A DNA stretch of 64,000 nucleotides from Neonectria sp. B-13 (taxonomy: Eukaryota > Ascomycota > Sordariomycetes > Hypocreales > Nectriaceae): positions 124,001 to 188,000 of the forward strand of contig NOKP01000026.1 of NCBI GenBank assembly GCA_002682825.1. The letters are read 5' to 3'. Positions within the stretch are counted from its first letter, which is position 1. Each line of letters opens with the position of its first letter. The notes under the pieces were generated by a model. That model saw nothing but the letters and a program-made list of their open reading frames with translations, did not search any database and had not been told where the DNA came from. Positions 23,878 through 35,657 of the stretch are shown piece by piece. A program made the translations under genes and the position numbers.

Positions 23878-26271
23878 CTAAATAATAGGAACTACATGGT
23901 TCCACAATCCAGATCGCAGTAGCTCGGTGTTGTCCGGCGCCGTCTGAAAGAGCATGGCCATCAGGATACATCTCCATACCAACATGTCATCAATAGTATC
24001 TGTGCTCGGTCTCGGTGCCTGGTTGTCGTTTCTTGTCCTTTCACCCTGTTGTTCCGTCTCTGATTCAACCTCTTCCGGGGCTTGTTCAACTGGGTCTTCG
24101 CCTAGGCTTTCTACTGGGTTGTCCCTGCCCAGGTCCACCCGGTCTGGCCGATCCACGCCTATATTCGGTGTATTTTGACTTTCTTCCTCCATGGAGTCTT
24201 CATCATCCTCTTCGTTCTCGCCCTCGCTATCCTCTATGTTCGAGTCCGCGTTTTCTTCCATGGACAACATAGCCATCTCCAACTTAATAATGACACTCGA
24301 CAGATTCTGTAGAAGCATTTCGACAGAGCCATATCGACTAATGACCGAGTCCTTGTCACTTGAGGAAAGTCCGACGAGACAACTCAACGGTTTGCTGTAC
24401 TTCTTGACGGTTTTGGTGTATTCCGTAGCAAGCCTCCTTTCTTCTGCTGAGTGCTCATGCATTCTTTTACCCGACATCCAGAAGGAACCTCGCTTGTTGG
24501 GGATGAAGGTTGCTAGTTGAAAGTTAATGATCAAATTATCGAGGGTTTTTATAGTCGTGAAGTGACGAGCCACAACATCATCTCGCGAGTAGGCAGCAAG
24601 CATTCCTTTTCCCGCGGTGGGCCAACGATGTCTACTGGGGGCCGAATACTCAAACGAATCGCTGTCAATTGCTTCTTCCGCATCCAGGATTGCCATAGTC
24701 GTGTGGCAGAGAGTGATGGCCCTACATCTGATGGCTGTTGTATCGACGCGACTCAGCCACCGGTCCACCTGTTGAAGCTGCAACAGAACAAGAGAGCGAA
24801 AGTACCTTTGCGACTCAGGCTGAAAACCTTTGAACCAATGCATGAAGCCCTCTATTTCACAGAGTAGTTTAAAGCATGCCTTTAGGACGACCCTGAACCC
24901 TAACAGTCTTTCCTCGTCTAGCCATCGTCTTTTAATGCCGGTAATGAGCTCCACGGTATCGTCCAGATACTCTCCGTAAACACCATCCAGGGATGGCATC
25001 AACACTACATATTCGAACGTAGCAAGCATGTTCAGGTTCAGGTCGTCAACCTCCGCAGGGTGTCTTGGCCCTATCCATAGTGCGTCATCTTTATTCAAGA
25101 TCTCTGGACAAGTAGGTTCATTGGTTAAAGAGAACCGGAGCCTGGTATTAGGGCTTGACCAAAACTCGCTGTTCAATGCAAGCGCCGTAAGGGATTTCGG
25201 AGTGCGTAGGTGAAGGAATGGGAAGATGACTGGAGGGAATACTGGCGTGCTAGCGGCAAAGAGCCAAATCAGATCGTGATTGTCCGCTCGATCGAATAGG
25301 TCGACTGCGTTGCAGAGAGATTTGCCTGTTTGGCAGTCATCGGCAAGATTGTGGACCCAGTTGAGACGCTTTGAGATCTGAAGTCTGCTTGAAAGGAGGA
25401 TAATGGGTTTAATGTGTGGCAAGTCGCTTTGATGTTTGAGACCCAGGTCTAGCAAAGGGCTGATGTGCATGCGCCCTTCAGCATGATAGAGGGCCTCAAT
25501 AAGGACGTCCATAGATGGCATGCTCATAAGGCTGCTTGAGTGTATCGAAAAGGCCCCGACGGTTCCCAAGTTTGTATGCTGCCGGAAATCAAACTGGAAA
25601 TTTCGCCCCGTGATGACAGGATATAGAGATTCGGCACCGGTTTTCCACGAAGCTCCAGCGGCTGCCAAACTGGTGACGATGAGGCCCACCTCGCTGTAGG
25701 CGGGGACAGCCAGGAGATCATCGGGAAGATAGTCGGCCACGGTCTTCTTCAAACTTTGCGCACGGAATACTAACCATTCAAGTTCTAACTGTTCGAATCG
25801 TGACGGTATGAAGTCTATCTGTTCCAAGCCTGCCTGTTCCAAAAAGCCAACCCAGGTTGCCGCAGATGTATTGGTTGGTCGCTTTTGGGTAGGCTGGGAG
25901 CGCATGGATGGCTCTTTCGTTTCGAGTCTGTAGAGGATCCAGACTCCGATCAGCACCGGCGTTTCGGCGGTAAATTGAAAGCTCATTTCTTGCCAGCTCC
26001 ATGTGCGACTGGTTCGCCTGGACCAAGCACCGATGACCAGGTGGTTCGACTTGCGACGGCCTTTCCCGGCAGCCGCGATGGCTTGGAGAATGGTGAGGAG
26101 AGCGAAGAGGGCGGCGAGAATGGCGATGGGGACTGTGAAGCCGAAAGTGATGGGATCCCAATTGAACTGGCTGCTCTCTTCTTTGCCTTGATTCTCGATG
26201 GCTAGAAGCAGTGATCGTAGGAGGCAATCTGTCGAGTTTTCATTTTCCGGGCAGGTTGAGTCGTCAGCCAT
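23878..26271 (-). CDS. Large N-terminally membrane-anchored protein of unknown function
   Basis: A single exon encodes 797 aa from ATG 26271-26269. One strong membrane segment, about residues 45-68 (TVPIAILAALFALLTILQAI), follows a short Cys/Asn-containing head. A weaker hydrophobic patch (PVLIGVWILYRLET) comes near residue 110. The rest is soluble, mostly helical, without a recognised domain. Around residues 700-775 it becomes very acidic (runs of Glu, Asp and Ser), followed by a hydrophobic last ~30 residues (RCILMAMLFQTAPDN). Composition and codon use look like a real gene, and proteins of this plan are common unknowns in filamentous fungi. I assign no function. Confidence 0.75.
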   Translation of the reverse strand: MADDSTCPENENSTDCLLRSLLLAIENQGKEESSQFNWDPITFGFTVPIAILAALFALLTILQAIAAAGKGRRKSNHLVIGAWSRRTSRTWSWQEMSFQFTAETPVLIGVWILYRLETKEPSMRSQPTQKRPTNTSAATWVGFLEQAGLEQIDFIPSRFEQLELEWLVFRAQSLKKTVADYLPDDLLAVPAYSEVGLIVTSLAAAGASWKTGAESLYPVITGRNFQFDFRQHTNLGTVGAFSIHSSSLMSMPSMDVLIEALYHAEGRMHISPLLDLGLKHQSDLPHIKPIILLSSRLQISKRLNWVHNLADDCQTGKSLCNAVDLFDRADNHDLIWLFAASTPVFPPVIFPFLHLRTPKSLTALALNSEFWSSPNTRLRFSLTNEPTCPEILNKDDALWIGPRHPAEVDDLNLNMLATFEYVVLMPSLDGVYGEYLDDTVELITGIKRRWLDEERLLGFRVVLKACFKLLCEIEGFMHWFKGFQPESQRYFRSLVLLQLQQVDRWLSRVDTTAIRCRAITLCHTTMAILDAEEAIDSDSFEYSAPSRHRWPTAGKGMLAAYSRDDVVARHFTTIKTLDNLIINFQLATFIPNKRGSFWMSGKRMHEHSAEERRLATEYTKTVKKYSKPLSCLVGLSSSDKDSVISRYGSVEMLLQNLSSVIIKLEMAMLSMEENADSNIEDSEGENEEDDEDSMEEESQNTPNIGVDRPDRVDLGRDNPVESLGEDPVEQAPEEVESETEQQGERTRNDNQAPRPSTDTIDDMLVWRCILMAMLFQTAPDNTELLRSGLWNHVVPII

Positions 26272-27466
26272 GTTGCTAGAGGTGTTGGTGGTGGTGGTGT
26301 TGATGAGATTGCTTTGTACTTAGCTGGAGAGCCCAGAGGTCAGCGAGCCTTAAAAATATGGGCGTTTTATAGCTTTAAAACAGTCAGCTTGCTGACAGAA
26401 AACATGTCATTTTGCGAACCAGTCTGCCAGGAAAACGGGCTCGGGAAATCCTCAAATGCAGCCTGACCGAGGTCGCGCACAGCTCTCTTTACTGATTGGA
26501 TGCCTGCCTGATGCTTCAAAGCTGAATAAGAGCCTGACTAGAATACATCCTTCCCGTTAAGAAAGTAATACCTCGAGATTTAGATGATCCTAAGAGATAC
26601 ATTAATTAAGAAAAATTCTTCTCGTGTATCGTTGGTGTTTGAGCAGGCAGTTACGAACAAGACTCGCAGTTACAACCGCGCTGGCCCACATTCACGACAC
26701 GCCCACGGACCACACCAAGGCAGCACATATCTTAACTTAACGATATCACTACCGAGACTATTAAACAATTTGGGGTTCCACAACAGCTGCAGTCGAAGGA
26801 GGCCTCCCTCAACGCATGGGCTTCTGGACTGAAGGGTTGTGGTGGCATTGGGCACCGTGGAGATAAGTGTACGAGGCATTAACAGAGACAGCAGCAGAAG
26901 CTTCCCATTGTTGAACCGGTTGGATGGATGGGCCATGGTCGGCAGTATCACATGCTTCAGCCTCCATGGTGGTATTTGCGAGTTGATGTTGGTGGGCCGC
27001 GAGATGCACCATCGCAAACCTTGCACAATCGGCATTTGGGAAAACCGAGACCTGAGAATATAATGTTGGATTCTTTATCTCCCCACCTCTCGTTGTTGAG
27101 ATGGCAAATCTGAATATAAAGTGACTATGAAGCCGTGGTGAATGTTATGTTTTGCTCTTATCTTATCGTCAGCGCCCGTCGCCTCCAGCAAAAACTGCCC
27201 CTCCCCCGCCGCAGATTGCCCCTCTCCTCTCCCGCCATTAAATCCTCGGGATTCTCCTCCACCTTGGTTCTTGGTAAGTAGTGCTGCGGGCCGGGACCTT
27301 TTCCTATTCGATCCGACAAGGCCATTGCCGTTTTAGTTCTCTTTGTTCCTTCTCCCGATCCATCTTCGCCTTCGCCTTCGCCTTCGCCTTCGCCTTCGCC
27401 TTCGTCTGTTCCCTTCCCTGTCGTCGCAACTTCGCACGCACCTTCAACCTGCCGCTCACACCTGCA
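26272..27466. other. Intergenic, divergent promoters
   Basis: The region lies between the 797-aa gene (minus) and the HAD gene (plus). Apart from a hexanucleotide repeat at 27364-27405, nothing was recognised. Small ORFs on both strands look non-coding. Confidence 0.4.
27364..27405 (+). repeat. CTTCGC hexanucleotide microsatellite
   Basis: Six perfect head-to-tail CTTCGC units and a seventh with one change lie about 60-100 bp before the start codon of the HAD phosphatase, so probably in its 5' leader or core promoter. Pyrimidine-rich on the coding strand. Confidence 0.9.
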
Positions 27467-28483
27467 ATGGCTCCTCGAACCGAGTACGTTCACGCCCTCC
27501 GCCTCCTCGTTCCCCCCCAAGTCACGCACGACTAACCATGGCTTTGGCGCAGCTTCCCGCCCGTCCGGGCCTGTCTCTTCGACATGGACGGGCTCCTGCT
27601 CGATACCGAAGACATCTACACGCTCTGCGTCAACATTATTCTCGAGAAGTACGGCAAGGACGCCCTGCCGTGGTCCATCAAGGCGAAGCTCCAGGGCCGT
27701 CCCGGTCCCGCCGCCAACAAGCTGTTCCACGACTGGGCCAAGCTGCCCATCACCCCCGAGGAATACCTTGCCCAGAATACCGCCCTGCAGAAGGAGCTGT
27801 TCCCTAAGACGAAGCCGCTGCCTGGCATTACCGACATGCTCGGCCACCTCGGTCGCACTCGGTACTGGGACGTTAAGGACGGCGCCGCTGCTGAAGACGC
27901 GAAGGCAAACGGCCGCTCTCGCGAGGCCCAACGTGTGCACATCGCTCTCGCGACCAGCTCCCACTTGGGCAACTTCCTCGTCAAGACGAACCACCTCCAG
28001 GAGCTCTTCTCCGTCTTCCCCTCGAACCGCCGCGTCCTCGGCGACGACGCCCGCCTGCAGCCCGGCCGCGGCAAGCCCCTGCCCGATATCTTCCTGCTTG
28101 CCTTGAAGACCATCAATGACACACTCCCCGCTGGAGAGCCTGCCATCAAGCCAGAGGAGTGCCTTGTCTTCGAGGATTCGGTTCCCGGTGTCGAGGCTGG
28201 TCGTCGCGCCGGCATGCGCGTCATCTGGTGCCCTCACCCCATGCTCAAGAAGGAGTTCGCCGGCCGCGAGGAGGAGGTCCTTGCTGGACGCACGGGCGAA
28301 GCTGGTGACGTGGATCTGCATCAGCTTGGCGAGATTGGCGACGGCTGGGCAGAGTATATGCTCAGCCTGGTCGACTTTCCCTACGAGAAGTTCGGCATGG
28401 TGGTCCCTCCCGTTGCGGTCGACGACGAGCCTTGCATGAAGGAGACGACCACGGAGGCGGTCGCGGTGGCCCAGGACGCTTGA
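27467..28483 (+). CDS. HAD-superfamily phosphatase (HDHD1/GPP-like)
   Basis: Two exons, 27467-27483 (only 17 nt) and 27553-28483, give 315 aa. The 69-bp intron starts gtacgt, has a gactaac branch and ends gcgcag. The haloacid-dehalogenase motifs are in order: motif I LFDMDGLLLDTED (nucleophile Asp16, acid/base Asp18), motif II ALATSSH, motif III Lys in GKPLPDIF, motif IV VFEDSVPGVEAG. The helical cap between motifs I and II contains LQGRPGPAANKLFHDW. This set matches subfamily I sugar-phosphate or nucleotide phosphatases such as pseudouridine-5'-phosphatase and glycerol phosphatase. The C-terminal ~60 residues are an extension. Cytosolic; the exact substrate is not predictable. Confidence 0.9.
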
Positions 28484-29174
28484 GCCTTTATTTCACTCGC
28501 ACCGCCCGCTGCTGTTGGCCGATGCAATTTCCACCAGTAATCACAGGCCGGGCCAGGCCAAGCAGGGGTTGACACTTGGGTGCGTCGTTAATTCTCGGTC
28601 AAATAAAGGAAACGGATGGATAGAAGACAAAAGTAAGACAAGAAAATGTAAGATGGGAATCAAACGTAGAACAGTTTGGACCTGGCGGACCCTTTGGAGT
28701 TTAGACACTTGCCTCGGGCGCAACACATAGACGGACGCAGACGGACGCGGACAGACACAGACAGACGCAGACAGACGCAGAAATGAGGCCATGAAACCAT
28801 CAAGATGAAACCATGAAACAATGCGCCCGGAGTTACACGGAGCAACTCTCGCCTTAATACATCTCAGCCCCAAAGTCTCCCCACGTTTGATCGATGCGAG
28901 TGTGGGGAGATGGTGAGATGATGCCATTTCGGGCCGCGACCACCACTGATAGTCCACCACAGTACCAACTTCACATGCATTGGCCAGCACGCACCATCCG
29001 AGTCGTGCCATCTGACGATCCCTCATCCCCTCGTCCCTCGTCCGTCATTCCGTCGTCCGTCATCCCTCATCCCTTAGTCCTCAGACCATAATATCGCAAA
29101 CTCCATATATCATCCATACATCAATCACTGCGGGAGCTGGCCTCCCAACCACACGTAAACACTGCAAATGAGCA
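28484..29174. other. Intergenic with simple-sequence tracts
   Basis: Contains an imperfect CAGACG/CGGACG repeat at about 28731-28781 and a short run of TCATCC/TCGTCC-like units near 29020-29075. No gene was recognised. Confidence 0.45.
28731..28781 (+). repeat. Imperfect (CAGACG)n repeat
   Basis: About eight diverged hexamers of the form CAGACG, CGGACG or CAGACA in tandem. They lie in the spacer after the HAD gene. Confidence 0.75.
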
Positions 29175-30518
29175 ATGGCCTCCATTATATCTTTGCCGTT
29201 GCACCTGGTCTCTGACATCTTGTGTATGCTGGGGAACGTCGAGCATCTGCCCGCTGTCCTCCTAAGCAACCGCATCTTCTACACGGCGTACTTGGACACT
29301 CCGTCTCTCGCCGTCGACATCCTGCGTCTCCAGCTCCCCGACGACCTCCTCAACCTCGCCTTCGCCGCGCACGCTTCCCAAAAGTCCATGCGCGACAAAC
29401 ACGGCATTGACCAGACCCAGTTCCTCACCGAGTGCTACGACAAGCCCTTCAATGCCCTCGGCGGCCAGTTCCACCTCTCGCTCGACGATGCGCTGCAGAT
29501 CAACCGGCTCGACAATGCGCTGGCCCAGCTGCGCGGCGAGTTCTGTGAGACCACGCTGCGCAAGCTGCACGGGCTGAGCCGGAATGACCCGATGTCTGCC
29601 GCCCAACAGCAGCTGTCCACAGGGGAGCTGTACCGCATATCCCGGGCGCTATATCGCTTCCAGATATACGGGAACCTCTTCCTCGACCAGGAGGAGGCGT
29701 CCAAGCCCAATCAGGCTCAGAAGGCGCTCTTCTTTGACCGGCATTCTCCTTGGGTCAATGAGCAGCTGACCTGCATATACAATTACTTCGAGACTCGGCT
29801 GACCGGTGGTGCGTTGACACTTATACATCCCCCACGGCAGGATGCCGTTTGAGTAGTGAACTACCAGTTTCTGACATGAGTTGCTTTTACAGTTATGCTG
29901 AACATTCTGTCCGCGACCCCAGCCTGTCGGGAAGCCATGGTCAATGGCTTCCAGTGCGGCAGAAACCTGACAGTCTGGCTGAAGGAGCAAAGCCAAGTAT
30001 TTGAGGAGCAACGCTGTGTAAGTCCGCCCAGGATCTCTGACTAAGTAAGTGGACAAACAGCCTGTGAACCCTGGACTAACAGCCTCTGGCAGCTCTCCCT
30101 TGACCTCCCCCGCTTGCACCAGATCCTGCAAGCCTCCACCTGCGAAGAGTGGCTGGACTCCCTGTCGAAAGCGAGCAACCTCTGCCAGAGTTGCCTCGAA
30201 GAAGACCTTGACACGTTCAACCGCGGGAAGAAACCAGATGCCGCTCACGATGTCTGGCGCGAGGAGGATATGGAAAAGCTAGCCCAGCAGGTGGACGCCG
30301 ACGACACGACGGACGACCACCCGCGTAGCATATGGAGCAAGGTATACTACGACAGCATGCACGATCGCTTCCGGTACGGCGAGAATGCGTTTTCTGCGAT
30401 GCGGTTTGTGTATGGGCTCCGGGGCATCGGGTACGTCATGTGGGACGGGGAGCGCATGCAGGATGAGGCGTGTAAGACCATGGTGGCCAAGGCCTACCGA
30501 GGGGATCCCATGATCTAA
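29175..30518 (+). CDS. F-box-like hypothetical protein
   Basis: Three exons, 29175-29808, 29893-30017 and 30093-30518, give 394 aa. Introns are gtgcgt...tttacag and gtaagt...tggcag, with a ctaac branch near the end of the second. The N-terminus (ISLPLHLVSDILCMLGNVEH followed by LPAVLLSNRIFYTAYLD) looks like an F-box, in which case the protein would be a substrate adaptor of an SCF ubiquitin ligase. The remaining ~340 residues are helical, with no second domain recognised. There is a Cys-containing patch SNLCQSCLEED and a conserved-looking end MRFVYGLRGIGYVMWD. The F-box call is tentative. Confidence 0.72.
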
Positions 30519-31138
30519 GTTAGGGGATGTCGGCGAGGTCCGCGGGAATGCGGCGGCGGCTTTGTATACTAGACACATCATCTTGCATGGGTCGGGACAT
30601 GGGATTTCAGGGCGCGGCTGGACGCGGGATTGGGATGGGAGTTGGCGGGATTTTCTAGCATCGGGTTGGACATTGCCTAGGATGGGTTTGTATTTTTGTA
30701 TTGGATATTTAAGAAGGTAGTCTAGCCATCTGAAGATTGTATCTGTGTATTTAACTGTATGGACCGTTATGGTCTGAAAGAATGTAGCCAGCACGGCACC
30801 AACACCCAAGTCATCGATATAGTCAAAAATCATGGCAGAGCTGATAGACTATACTGTTGTCTAATATAAGATTAAGGGCCTCCGTGATTGTGTTGGGTCA
30901 TGGTTCTGGTGAGAGAGTGTGGCTGCGCCCGCGGCAGCGGCATCTCTGCCTTTTTGTACGATGACGAGCTGGAACTGAAGCTCATCGGCCACGTCCTCAC
31001 GTGAATGTGCTCTTCAATTTCGCGCCTTGTTTTGCGGCGGCGTAGTGATTTTGGTAGCAGTTGCTCATAAAGCGTGCCCGCAGCCAGTTGGTGGACTGAT
31101 CTCAGCGCATGTGTGGCAGTTTGTCTTTCGATGAGGGC
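30519..31138. other. 3' flank and border of degenerate region
   Basis: The last intact core gene ends here. No gene was recognised. From about 30840 onward, base usage changes: TATA-type tracts become frequent and intact genes disappear until 41.7 kb. Confidence 0.4.
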
Positions 31139-33921
31139 TACACATTCAGCAGATCTAACAAGTTCCGCGTCTCCTTTCCAGGCGGAAGTACTTGGGGCAA
31201 CTGGGTGTCATCTGAAGTCTTTCGCCCTTTAGTGTATGTGAAACGCAGAGTCTGAAGTGACCGTCGATACCGTTGTGGTATAGTCGGGGGAAGATCGTAA
31301 AGCTGGGTTAGTAGTCCCCTCGACCACGCAGTCAATACGCATGCCCTTAACCTCGGTCGATAAGGTCGTATGTATAGTGTTGTTTGTCCAATGGTAGGGG
31401 CCATTTTTATAGAATGTCGCCTGGTACGGGACGGCGACATCGGTCGGGCCCGTACGGATCAGAGTCAGTCGCATCAGGATCAGAGTCCCAGAAGAACACC
31501 GACTTTGTCGAAGCCAACGAGGAAAAGAACAAAATCTGTGGGGTATATAGAGGGATAAATATATAGAAAGATCAAGGCAATGGGTAAGACATGGTCGAAG
31601 TTCAGCCCTGTGTTCTGGATGGCGGCAAATATAGTGATCGGGAGAAAAGCCGACCTCCAAGGCGAGGCCATTTTCAAGCGGTACTCCCTTAGCAACATGG
31701 TAGATAAGATACTGGTACTTGACCATGAAGTGCGTGATGCGAGCCCCTTGCTCTTTAATGACAACAGGGACGCTTCATCACCCGGAGTTGGACAATTTCC
31801 AACGGTGTGAATGCGTGTGTTCGCGAGTGGAGGAAGTAGGAACTCGAACGGCTCGTTGCAGATGCCGATTCTTTGCATGCCCTCCTCTGGTTTCCTGGCA
31901 GAATCCGGGCCAGGTCCTAACGTCAGGGTCGACTGCCAACTCCGGTTCATCCTTCGACTGTGGGAAGACTGCCTGGTCTCGGAGCTAGCTTCTCGGAACT
32001 CGATGGCCTTCTGTCTGCTTTTCGCGGTATAGTATATAAATGATCGTATGAAGTCGAGTAGCCAACAATAGGCAAAGTTGAACACAAGCGACAAGACTCC
32101 GCATTCTGCTGGAAAACGGTTCTGGTATACTGAAATGAACTCACGCTCCGCAAATTCGGTAATAAGACAGATCGTTGATTCTGTGTCTTTGCTGCGCTTG
32201 CAGGTTTCATCCGATCCAACACCCCTTCGGCGAGGAATAGGGTTTTGTTGATGACCTCCTTGCTCTAGTATAGGTGACTTGCAAACTTGTCAAATCCAAC
32301 ATCATGGTACTTGCTGTACTTCTGCAGTCCGAACTCCACTGCTGCGGCCAATGAATCCAGCATCTCCACAAGCTTGATTGCTCATGTGGGGGGAGGCTTG
32401 TTCCGCGTTGTGGTCACGGAAGGTCTCAGGCTGGTGCTCTGGGCGGTGGATGTGAAACTGGTAATGGACGTAACATATGGGTTTCATGTACGGTACGATC
32501 GTAGGATTCGTGATGGTCTTGGGCATCGTGACGTTGGTGAATGTTGGTCAAGTCAAGAGGTGTATGAATGTCCATTACCTCACCGATCTGCTCCTCAACC
32601 GCGGATTCGTCTTCTGTCTCCTCATCATGATTTGGTGGTTGAGGGGATTGTCGCATCTGTCCCTTATACATTGCTCGGTCCCTTCCGCATAATGGGTGAC
32701 CTCCATCCAGACCTTGGCGCGGAGGAAGGCCATGAATGACACAGCAGCGCAGCGATTGTCGGAAGTCGGGCGTTTGCATGGGGGTATGAATCGACGAGGT
32801 ATTCTTGCTCCAGTCGCATTCATGGGACATCTTGTGCAGACAATCCTGCATCATCTCCACTGGGAGGATGAGGAATGCTCACCAAACCCACGAAAGAACA
32901 TACAATCGCCGAATGAATCGGTGGAGATCTGACGCCACTGATCCACGGCTTGATTGATATCTTTGACACCAAGAGCTTTGCAAGCTCAATTTTCTTTGAA
33001 GCTCTGTTAAATGGTGGGTTCAGGGAACACCTTCTGTCGAGTCTTTGTCCATCACCTTACCCTCTATAGGAAGTGAGGGAAAGGGAATGTACTTCAGGGA
33101 ATCTGATTTCTCAGAAGCACGAAGAAGGGGTGTAGCATACTCCGACAGGTCCTGTTCGCTAGTATATAATGTCCGTTCGAAGAAGCAATCGATTTGGGTA
33201 TTCTCCCGGCAGTCACGATCGAATCGGACACATTTATCCGCGGAGTCGACGTTCAGAAACATGATGGCTTATGTGCTAGCATGAGCACATCAGTCAGAAC
33301 TGATCGATGAAGAAAAATCCGTCAAAAAACCGCCCGTTCATACCTCATCTTCGGTCTCAGTCTTCAGCCTCAGTTCACTCGTCATAATGGTAAAGATATG
33401 GCGGCCCGAGCACACCGTGTGGGCTGACAAGAGAAGGATGGAATAAAGCTACTTGTCCTCGCCTAGCGGGCGAAAGGCGAGGTTCGGGGCGAGGTCGAAG
33501 ACGAAGAATAAGGCTGATAGAAGTGACACTCAGCTATGATAGTCCCAGACCGTTATCCTCGCTGACCGTGTTTATATATATACGGGAGCTTGGTCTGTCG
33601 CCATGAACTGTATATGTCCAGCAGAAATACGCGCCAAACTCTGGGGCTGGCGTCGTTTCCAAGGTGGTACCTTCGTCTGTTGAGCCGGTGGCTACCATCT
33701 CACAAATTTCCGGTCGGATTGCCATGGGTCTGATATCAAGCTGAAAGGCAGCAGTTCAGGTCCTTCAAGTTGACGAAGATATCCAATAGAGGCTTTGGGT
33801 TGAACAAGTAGTTGGCTGGGCCCTCGGCCGCGTGATCTCGACGACAACGTCGAAACCCCATGGCGTTTCAGACGATGGAATATACCTCCGAGCAGTATTG
33901 TATAGTATTCCTTTGTTGGCA

Positions 33922-34390
33922 TCATGCGAGCAAGGGTGGCGTGGCATGGTATCGGAACATTTCTTGGGCCCTTCCAAGGTTCTCGTAAATCTCGAAAAAA
34001 GCCTCAGGCAGGTACGACTGTGAGTTGGAGAGCGTACACCAAGTTACCTCTTCGCGTTGTCTGTTGCGAAATAGATACATGGCTAGCCTCCTAACCTTCG
34101 TTGGGATAGGGACCCCAGGTATCAGCATGAATCAGGACTCCTATATCCTGAGCTATGCGTTGTGCAGCTTGCCTTGGTATGTGTATTGAAAGAGTAGGTC
34201 GTCGTTGAGAGAGTATGGTATCGTGCTGAAAGAGCATGTTGTCGTACAAATAGGGCAGATTTCCCCCATCATCGTCCAACTGTGGCTTCTTGGCTGGGCG
34301 GTCACCACAGCTCGAGGTGCCCGTTGCTTGAGGAACCAAGACAGGCAATTTGGGGCTTCTTCCACCAGAGGTAATCCTTGCTTCATCCAT
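33922..34390 (-). pseudogene. Copia-like integrase remnant
   Basis: From 34390 the frame reads IDKFVICSMDEARITSGG-type sequence, a Lys/Pro linker, LPYLYDNMLFQHDTI, and ends in GVLIHADTWGPYPNEG at a TAG (34093-34091). The coding sense continues in another frame (RRLAMYLFRNRQREEVTWCT, YLPEAFFEIYENLG) to about 33922. The HADTWGP start and the spacing to the tryptophan and proline/glutamate blocks are those of the Ty1/copia integrase core. The catalytic D-D-E set cannot be followed in one frame. The element is dead. Confidence 0.55.
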
Positions 34391-34588
34391 CGAGCAGATG
34401 ACAAACTTGTCGATTGGAACGACTAGCTTTCCCCGACCCAGTATAAGAGAGTTTTCTGGAGTCGTGATCTGGGTGCCAGTGACTAACCCTTTGAGCAGTT
34501 GAAAGCTTTTGAGGTCACTCGCTAAGCGTCTGCTAGGCCGTTCCGTGGCGACAAGTGTCTGTGCGCAGATGAGTGCGCTCCTCAGACC

Positions 34589-35220
34589 TCATCTAGAGGT
34601 TATATATATCGGTCGAGGTTTTGTCTTGAGCATTGCGGGTAGTGAAAGTCTTGAGAACCCGAGAGTGAGTTCATGATGCCTCCTTCTGGGATAAGGCCTT
34701 CCGGTTCTTCGTATATATCTCATAGTCGAGCGAATCCATCGCCTCGTGGATGCTGAACACGTCGACTGTGTTGCGCTCGTCATTTCAAAGATTCATCGCC
34801 TCGCGCTGCAGGTTCTGCTTGTTGGTGAACGGCTCCCCGACCTGGGCCATATCGATGACTGGGATATCCCCTGGCACCGCCGTCCCCGCGTTTATCGCCT
34901 TTAGCCGCTACAACGCGGCATGAGCATCCGCCGTGATCTTCTCCTGGGCTCCCTCCAGGTTTATCAGGCGAGAGTTCCCGGGGTCGAAGGACACCAATGT
35001 AGTTCGACAAAATAATGCAAGCCATCGAAGTCCATCGATACGAGTTGGTACATGGTTCGCCGTGGTTGAGGTTGTCGCGGTGTCTGAGGCGACTGCGGCA
35101 GTTGACTTGTGGACTGCAGTTGATCCAGAGGTATTTGGGTCGGCGGTAAAGTCAGAGTGGGCGTATCTGTGCAGGCCGTACTCATCCCAGGTGCATGCAA
35201 AAGGTGCAAACTTCTTGATA
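34589..35220 (-). pseudogene. Upstream part of the same broken retroelement-like polyprotein
   Basis: A frame starting near 35220 reads naturally (KFAPFACTWDEYGLHRYAH, a Thr/Ser/Ala-rich linker, NSRLINLEGAQEKITADAH, INAGTAVPGDIPVIDMAQ). It is broken by TAG near 34872 and by TGA near 34765. Near 34713 the sense moves to another frame inside a TATATA tract (from HEAMDSLDYE to EEPEGLIPEGG). No GT lies close enough for an intron there. The position matches the gag/protease-to-integrase segment of a copia-type element, but this part has no recognised motif. Confidence 0.45.
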
Positions 35221-35657
35221 GCGCCACTAAGATCAACGAGAAACCTTTTATTATGCGTGCGGCCTCGTCCACGACATTTCTCATGGGCGAGATCTAAGCC
35301 AGGAACATCCTTCGTCTGTGAGAATGTGATAGGCGTAGCGCAGATGGCGTGGCAAGTGTCAACTGCATGGATGAGGGCTTTCTGGCAGTTTCACGCTGAT
35401 CCATCAGATTTGCCGCGTAGTTGGTCGGATCGGTTACCATAGCCGTGGATCAAGATAGAAGGTTGACCAAGTTTGCGCTCTATCGGTCGGGTGTTGGGTC
35501 ATTGATGACGTGACGTGCGATGAATGTGTCGATATACCATGTTGGGGAATTATAATATAGTTGACTGTGATGACTTCGGTGATGTCGACCTAGAAGACTT
35601 CTTTGTATACTCTTTGACTTGGATGTAGGGGTAATTGCACCAAAAGTCCCATGCAAG

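Noticed and set aside
27158..28321. 387-codon minus-strand ORF opposite the HAD gene
   Set aside because: The plus strand carries all HAD motifs in order, and the antisense frame includes a repeat-derived Gly/Glu tract from the microsatellite.
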